Shown here in pieces: positions 34,517-38,822 of a stretch of 38,822 nt of DNA (the stretch's first letter is position 1; each line of letters starts with the position of its first letter). The DNA is taken from positions 1 through 38,822 of the forward strand of contig JACFNL010000016.1 in NCBI GenBank assembly GCA_019454875.1, written 5' to 3'. The notes under the pieces are model-generated. The model had not been told where the DNA came from. It made no database searches and saw only the letters and a program-made list of their open reading frames with translations. The translations under genes and the position numbers were made by a program. This DNA comes from Candidatus Cloacimonadota bacterium (GTDB lineage Bacteria; Muiribacteriota; UBA6191).

Positions 34517-35323
34517 TTAAATTTCATGTTCTTCAGAAGGAAATCTCAGATTGTGAATATCATCCACATAACTGCGTACAGCAGCAGACATAACCTGGGA
34601 AAGTCTGGCGTAGCGTTTCACATATTTTGCTCTTAAATCTTCGTGATACCCCATCATTTCATGAAAGACCATAGACTGGCCATCTACTCCACGGCCAGCA
34701 CCTTTGCCAATCACTGGGATTTTCAAAGCTGAGGCTATTTCCCCACCCAAAACCGCTGGGACACAATCAAGAAGCAATGAAAATGCTCCCATATCCTGAA
34801 GCTTTTGGGCGTTTTTTGCAACCCAGTTCCAGTCCTTATGCCTGTCCTTAGCAGTTTTAAGACTGCCTCCCGTCTGCTTGGAGTAGGTTTCCTTCAATCC
34901 CAAATGGCCCATTACTGGAATATTTGCCTCGATCAAAGCTTTAATCACTGGAAAGTACTCTTCCGCCCCTTCCAGTTTTACAGCCCCTGCTCCACCCTTT
35001 TCCATTAAAAATCGAGCCTGCTCTACTGTCTCCTGTGGGTCTTTCAACTCATAACTGGCAAAGGGTAAATCCACAATTAACAGGGAGTTCTGCACGGCTT
35101 TACGAACAATTCTGCAATAATAATACATATCCCAGGTGGTTACGGACAATGCATCTTCCCCACCCTGAACATACTTGCCCAAGGAATCCCCTACAAGAAT
35201 ACAGGTCACGCCAAGGCTGTCCACTAACTGGGCCCCGTAATAATCCGAGACACTCAGCATAGTGATTTTCTCTTTTTTTTCTTTCATAGACAAAAGAGAT
35301 TCCAAGGTAATTTTTTCAGCCAT
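34517..35323 (-). CDS. panB: 3-methyl-2-oxobutanoate hydroxymethyltransferase (PanB family), divergent
   Basis: 268 residues, a normal length for ketopantoate hydroxymethyltransferase, the first step of pantothenate synthesis. It has the (beta-alpha)8 family motifs LVGDSLG (metal ligand D46), VDLPF (D85), VKLEG (K116, E118), VMGHLGL (138-143), DCVP and KIPVIGKGAG. Two conserved positions differ. The catalytic Glu of the LxLECVP motif is Asp (D186), and IGIGAG reads IGKGAG (K207). AGGAT lies before the ATG at 35323. panC and panD are absent nearby; the gene sits 52 bases after a histidine kinase. It is either a working but divergent PanB or a paralogue with another aldol-type substrate. Confidence 0.88.
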   Translation of the reverse strand: MAEKITLESLLSMKEKKEKITMLSVSDYYGAQLVDSLGVTCILVGDSLGKYVQGGEDALSVTTWDMYYYCRIVRKAVQNSLLIVDLPFASYELKDPQETVEQARFLMEKGGAGAVKLEGAEEYFPVIKALIEANIPVMGHLGLKETYSKQTGGSLKTAKDRHKDWNWVAKNAQKLQDMGAFSLLLDCVPAVLGGEIASALKIPVIGKGAGRGVDGQSMVFHEMMGYHEDLRAKYVKRYARLSQVMSAAVRSYVDDIHNLRFPSEEHEI

Positions 35324-35341
35324 GAGACCATCCTAAAACAA

Positions 35342-35353
35342 GCCAGTACTGGC
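35342..35353. promoter_or_regulatory. 12-bp perfect palindrome upstream of panB
   Basis: GCCAGTACTGGC is perfectly self-complementary and lies 19 bases before the panB start, in the 52-base gap after the kinase gene. It could be a small operator. A chance palindrome of this length is possible. Confidence 0.3.
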
Positions 35354-35375
35354 ATTAGACCAGAACCGGGCCATA

Positions 35376-36593
35376 CTATCCAATTTCAGGCACAGTGTCA
35401 AACGGAAAGCACAGAGTCAACCGGGTTCCGTTTGGCTCAATCATTTCTACCTTGATGCTGCCCCGATGGCGATCCACAGCATCCTGGACTACCACTAGCC
35501 CTAAGCCCGTCCCATAGTTTTTTGTGGTATAAAATGGGGACACGGCTGTCTTCCAATCAGATAAGCCTAGCCCATTGTCCAAAACCACCAGGGTGATGCC
35601 TTCTGGCTTTTTTTCCAGTTGAATTTCAACCTCAGGAGTTTTGGCACCTGACTCTAAGGCATTTCTTACTAAATTTTCCAGCATTCTGAACAATAGATCC
35701 CGGTTTCCCCACATTGTCAGGGGTCCATTTCCTTTTTTATAACGAATCAAATCTTTGTCATTGGGGAAAAGGGAAATTACATCCAATACAAGCTCCTGCA
35801 GATCAACCTTCTGATTCAAAGGCAGATTCTCTTTCTGAAATACCAGTAAAGTGCCCAGGGTGTGATTGATACGACTGATTTCTTTGCCAATCTGCTTTAA
35901 ACAGTCCTGTGTTTCCATATCTAAAGGATGTAGTTCCTTCAATTCCTCGACCATCAAATTCATTGCTCCCAGTGGATTTCGCACATCATGAGCCACCCCG
36001 GCTGCCAGCCTCCCAAACTCAACTAACCTTGAGCTTGAAACCAGCTCTTCCTGCAATTTTTCAGTCCGTCTGAACAACACACGAACAGTAAACATGACAA
36101 GAATAAACAGTATGCTAATCAGCACAACCCCGACCTTCTGTGTGTTTTTCTGTGCCTGAAACAGTTCCGGGAGCTCTAGGGAAAAAGCAATGATGACTCC
36201 CCGATCCTCGTTTTGAAAGTGATACATTCCCTCTGGCAGCTGATTTATGTCTAAATTCTCCAGCCTATCCCCATGGAGAGAAAAATATTCATTGCTCTCA
36301 CCTGAAAACCAGAGTCCCTGAAGATAATATGTCTTCTCTATTCGACCCACTTCGCGCACAAACCAGGACCAGGACAAGGTGTTCTTCTCTGTATTTATTG
36401 AGGATTCAAAGAGAGGATGGCTAGTAAGTTCTAATGCATCTCTTCCAGCCTGTGATGCCTGATTTTTCTGAAACTCTATTAGTGCTTCTCTTGTACGGTA
36501 AGCACTAAAGGCCTGAAACCCCTGAAATGCCAGAAACAGGATAGCGTTGAAGGATAAAAATATATGGAAATAGATTCGGCTATTCAGGCCCAT
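35376..36593 (-). CDS. membrane sensor histidine kinase
   Basis: 405 residues. Two membrane helices (about 7-29 and about 153-173) enclose a sensor domain of about 120 residues, presumably periplasmic. HisKA has the phospho-acceptor H202 in GVAHDVRNPLGAM. The HATPase domain has the N box LLFRMLENLVRNALES, the G1 box VVLDNGLGL, and PFYTTKNYGTGLGLVVVQDA (F and G2 boxes), a pattern typical of NtrB-like kinases. There is no receiver domain, and no response regulator gene is adjacent. The ATG overlaps the stop of the upstream 70-aa gene by 10 bases. Confidence 0.93.
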   Translation of the reverse strand: MGLNSRIYFHIFLSFNAILFLAFQGFQAFSAYRTREALIEFQKNQASQAGRDALELTSHPLFESSINTEKNTLSWSWFVREVGRIEKTYYLQGLWFSGESNEYFSLHGDRLENLDINQLPEGMYHFQNEDRGVIIAFSLELPELFQAQKNTQKVGVVLISILFILVMFTVRVLFRRTEKLQEELVSSSRLVEFGRLAAGVAHDVRNPLGAMNLMVEELKELHPLDMETQDCLKQIGKEISRINHTLGTLLVFQKENLPLNQKVDLQELVLDVISLFPNDKDLIRYKKGNGPLTMWGNRDLLFRMLENLVRNALESGAKTPEVEIQLEKKPEGITLVVLDNGLGLSDWKTAVSPFYTTKNYGTGLGLVVVQDAVDRHRGSIKVEMIEPNGTRLTLCFPFDTVPEIG

Positions 36594-36796
36594 GGCATAA
36601 ATATATAGTCCTGATGATAGTGAATCTGATGCTTTTCAAATCGCCTGATCTCAAATAGATTTGATTCCAGAGTCCGCTTGGGTCTCGAATTAAGAGGTTT
36701 CATTTCATTTTCAAACTTCAAAAACTCCATAGGCATCCTCATCGAGAATGAATTTGATACCAGAAAAAACAAACAGACAAAAATTTGATAACGCAT
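36584..36796 (-). CDS. hypothetical 70-aa secreted peptide
   Basis: 70 residues. The ATG at 36796 has GGGGGGAT about five bases upstream. The N-terminus is a signal peptide (RYQIFVCLFFLVSNSFS), leaving a mature part of about 52 basic, polar residues rich in Arg/His/Lys near the end (EIRRFEKHQIHYHQDYIFMP). It overlaps the start of the histidine kinase gene by 10 bases, so the two are translationally coupled. A small exported protein coupled to a membrane kinase could be a ligand or modulator of its sensor domain; this is inference from position only. Confidence 0.6.
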   Translation of the reverse strand: MRYQIFVCLFFLVSNSFSMRMPMEFLKFENEMKPLNSRPKRTLESNLFEIRRFEKHQIHYHQDYIFMPWA

Positions 36797-36880
36797 ATTT
36801 CATCCCCCCAAGGACTAGCAGTTCACAAACAAACTCCACTAGACCTTCGTACAAAATGAATAAATAATTGCGTATTTTTG

Positions 36881-38822
36881 TTATGATAATTTCTGGAATT
36901 CGCTCGTCCAGAAAAATGCCAGCATAGGATCAGCAAGATTTCTGGACAGATTTCTACCTAAATCGCAATAGCGCCTGCGGATTTTTTCAGGCATTTTTTC
37001 GGCCCCCAGAATCAACTCCTGTAAATTACCCAGGATTATGAGGCTATCCTCCTGAGACAGATCATGATTTACAGATAACTTTCTCTCCCATTCTTCCATT
37101 TCTTTTAGCTTTCGTAAAATGGTTGGTGGCAGTTCCAGCCGAACTTCTTCCCAGTCCAAATCTCTCTTGACATGTTCCTGCTTGTCCTGATTGGAGGACT
37201 CAAACTCCTCAAAATTAATAGCATCACTAACTAAAGTCTCATTGGGCAAATGCGATTCCTCAATCGATTTTTCTTCAAACTCATGTATAACTTCAGATTG
37301 AACCGGAATCTCTCTTCCCACCTTCAGGCTAGACAGCTTTTTCTCAAGCATTGCCTCAAGACGGCTTTCCAGGTTGCGCAGTGAATCTTCGGCAAGAACT
37401 GGGGTCTCAATTGTAACCGGCTTAACCTCAACAGGTTTGGCCCAGGCCAGCATCTCCTCGGCCAAAGAATTGTGTGGGTCCAGGGACAAGAGCTGATTGA
37501 TATATGGTAACACTTCCTGCCTCTTGGCCAGACGGCGCATCAGCGATACAATTTCTTCCAAGACTGGAACTGGTTCATCACTAAGAGTAAGGCACTGTTT
37601 TAAGGAATGTAATGCCTCCACTAGTTTACCCATACGAATCAACGCATCTTTTCTCTGCAACTCCCAGTCAATATGGCTTCCGTGTAACATCTCTACTCTA
37701 TCCAGATAAAGTAGTAATGACTCATCGTCCTGACAACCTGAATACAGTCTGACTCCTACCCTGCAAAAGATCTCTGATTCAAAGCCCTCTTTTGTGCAAA
37801 GCTGGAACAAATATCTGGCCTCCCTGAATCGTGCGTGATCTATCATCTTCTCTATAGCACTGATGAGGAAACTCTCCCTTTGCTGATTTTGATTTAATTT
37901 TCGGTATAAACTGGCAATATTGAGGATCAACTGCTGGTTTAATGGGGCCATTTCCCACAACCGAAGTAAAATCTCCAGTCTTAATGTTTCCAAGGCCTCT
38001 GGCATCACTTTTAAAGCACTATGATACAAAGCAATAGTTTCAATTTCGTCTACGGGTTCTTCGGAACTTAATAGAAGCTCAGCCAGAAGAATAAGGTGGG
38101 CAAAACCACCCTCCCGTAAAACCTCCACAATCTGATCCAGATTTGCTCTGTGTTCCAAATGTAGTCTGGCCGCCATTTCTTGAGCCTGTTTCATTGAACT
38201 AAGTTCAACAAGCTGAGTCTGCAACCAATCCGGTAGAACAGTTGATTCAACTTCCGGTTCTTCTACAAGTTCAGGCTGGGGAGGATTCCAGGTCACTGCT
38301 TCAATGTTTTTTAGAGCCCTCAAGGTTTCCTCACTCAATCGGGAGGCAATATCAAAATAGTTAAAACCTTCATTTTGGACCTGTATTGATTCAGCAACCA
38401 CTGGCTCAACTTTTGGTGTGGGCTCAAACTCTTCTACCTCAGCGACACTTTGTGAAAGTGTGTCCAAAATACCCTGAGATTCAATAAACTCCAGAACCTC
38501 TTTTCTCTCATCGAGATCTTCGGACAATTCCAGGAGTGAAACAGTTTCTGTGACAGGCTCTACCTCGTCAGCCTCTTCTAGCAGATATCCTTCCGCCAGC
38601 ATTTCCTGCTGCATTGGATCAGGCAATTCCTCAAAATCACCCGTATCAAACTCCTCGTCTTCATCACTAGAAGCTATTCCAAGATCCAAATCAAATTCCA
38701 TATCGGAATCGGAACCATGACTATCTGAGGAGGACTCGGGCTCGGATTCAGGCTCAGACTCAGACAAGCCTTCAAAATCGCTTGAATCAAACTCTTCATC
38801 TTCATCACTAGAAGCTATACCA
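36881..38822 (-). CDS. acidic-repeat TPR-like protein, 5' end outside the window
   Basis: The frame is open to the last base of the window, so the start is missing; at least 646 residues are visible. The visible N-terminal part is highly acidic and Ser/Asp/Glu-rich (SESEPESEPE; GIASSDEDEEFD twice, 47 residues apart) and probably disordered. A helical, TPR-like middle follows (LHLEHRANLDQIVEVLREGG; ALYHSALKVMPEALETLRLE; NIASLYRKLNQNQQRESFLI; FREARYLFQLCTKEGFES). A second charged linker and a C-terminal helical region come after. The TTG at 38767 is not a likely start because the repeat continues upstream of it. An acidic region plus TPRs recalls FimV-like architecture, but there is no specific match. 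84 bases separate it from the 70-aa gene. Confidence 0.8.
   Translation of the reverse strand, partial: GIASSDEDEEFDSSDFEGLSESEPESEPESSSDSHGSDSDMEFDLDLGIASSDEDEEFDTGDFEELPDPMQQEMLAEGYLLEEADEVEPVTETVSLLELSEDLDERKEVLEFIESQGILDTLSQSVAEVEEFEPTPKVEPVVAESIQVQNEGFNYFDIASRLSEETLRALKNIEAVTWNPPQPELVEEPEVESTVLPDWLQTQLVELSSMKQAQEMAARLHLEHRANLDQIVEVLREGGFAHLILLAELLLSSEEPVDEIETIALYHSALKVMPEALETLRLEILLRLWEMAPLNQQLILNIASLYRKLNQNQQRESFLISAIEKMIDHARFREARYLFQLCTKEGFESEIFCRVGVRLYSGCQDDESLLLYLDRVEMLHGSHIDWELQRKDALIRMGKLVEALHSLKQCLTLSDEPVPVLEEIVSLMRRLAKRQEVLPYINQLLSLDPHNSLAEEMLAWAKPVEVKPVTIETPVLAEDSLRNLESRLEAMLEKKLSSLKVGREIPVQSEVIHEFEEKSIEESHLPNETLVSDAINFEEFESSNQDKQEHVKRDLDWEEVRLELPPTILRKLKEMEEWERKLSVNHDLSQEDSLIILGNLQELILGAEKMPEKIRRRYCDLGRNLSRNLADPMLAFFWTSEFQKLS
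38624..38822 (-). repeat. acidic tandem repeat within the truncated gene
   Basis: Two copies of a 19-residue segment (GIASSDEDEEFD, then (S/T)(S/G)DFE(G/E)L), starting at 38821 and 38680, are 141 bases (47 codons) apart. The DNA match is close as well as the protein. Between them is an SE/PE-rich stretch with SESEPESEPE. More copies may lie beyond the window edge. Confidence 0.75.

Overview
The window is a dense, unbroken stretch of bacterial chromosome, moderately AT-rich by eye, with the standard genetic code and Shine-Dalgarno (SD) led genes on both strands. A lipoprotein signal, several signal peptides, a soluble-lytic-transglycosylase-type wall enzyme, a membrane histidine kinase and a sigma-54-type activator point to a diderm (Gram-negative-like) bacterium. 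I cannot place the phylum from the sequence. The giant tetratricopeptide repeat (TPR) gene and many orphan genes fit a poorly sampled lineage, but that is inference. There are no rRNA or tRNA genes, CRISPR arrays, IS elements or prophage genes, and no gene-free gap exceeds about 200 bases.

Layout. Bases 85-1192 hold a 54-aa orphan, an ECF-like sigma factor and an overlapping two-helix membrane protein that may be its partner. A good promoter (TTGCCA-N17-TAGAAT) at 1198-1226 starts a run of two small orphans, a cystathionine beta-synthase/cysteine synthase, a cystathionine gamma-lyase/synthase and a ClpP-family protease, ending at a terminator-like hairpin near 4545-4580. The tex gene follows (4596-6776). 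It meets, stop codon to stop codon, a minus-strand pair (small membrane protein plus a lipoprotein with TPR-like N-terminal part). A 195-bp divergent promoter region then leads into the most striking gene here. It is a 3116-residue protein built almost wholly of TPRs behind a four-cysteine N-terminal module (8400-17750).

After it come rimO, a translationally coupled 696-aa orphan, a 156-aa orphan, and a small helix-turn-helix protein with a long coiled coil. A minus-strand lytic transglycosylase is divergent, across 35 bp, from a signalling operon. That operon encodes a sigma-54 activator with a degenerate receiver, an HDOD protein and a hybrid histidine kinase, with overlapping reading frames. 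Next is a secreted TPR protein whose C-terminal half looks like a gluzincin peptidase that has lost HExxH (it reads HQLAY).

On the minus strand, 34019 to 29625 is a compact four-gene operon: a secreted beta-rich protein, a DUF4159 protein, an alkaline-phosphatase-superfamily hydrolase and a GT4 glycosyltransferase that starts with TTG in a 4-base overlap. The right end is another minus-strand run: an acidic-repeat TPR protein cut by the window edge, a 70-aa secreted peptide, a membrane histidine kinase, and a divergent PanB with Asp in place of the usual catalytic Glu.

How it fits together. The cysteine genes form a methionine-to-cysteine (reverse transsulfuration) or cystathionine module. 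TPR proteins recur (four loci) with signalling proteins and cell-envelope genes, suggesting scaffolded envelope or signalling assemblies. The best candidates for something undescribed are the giant Cys4-TPR protein, the DUF4159/phosphatase/glycosyltransferase operon, the rimO-coupled orphan set, and the inactive-looking TPR peptidase.
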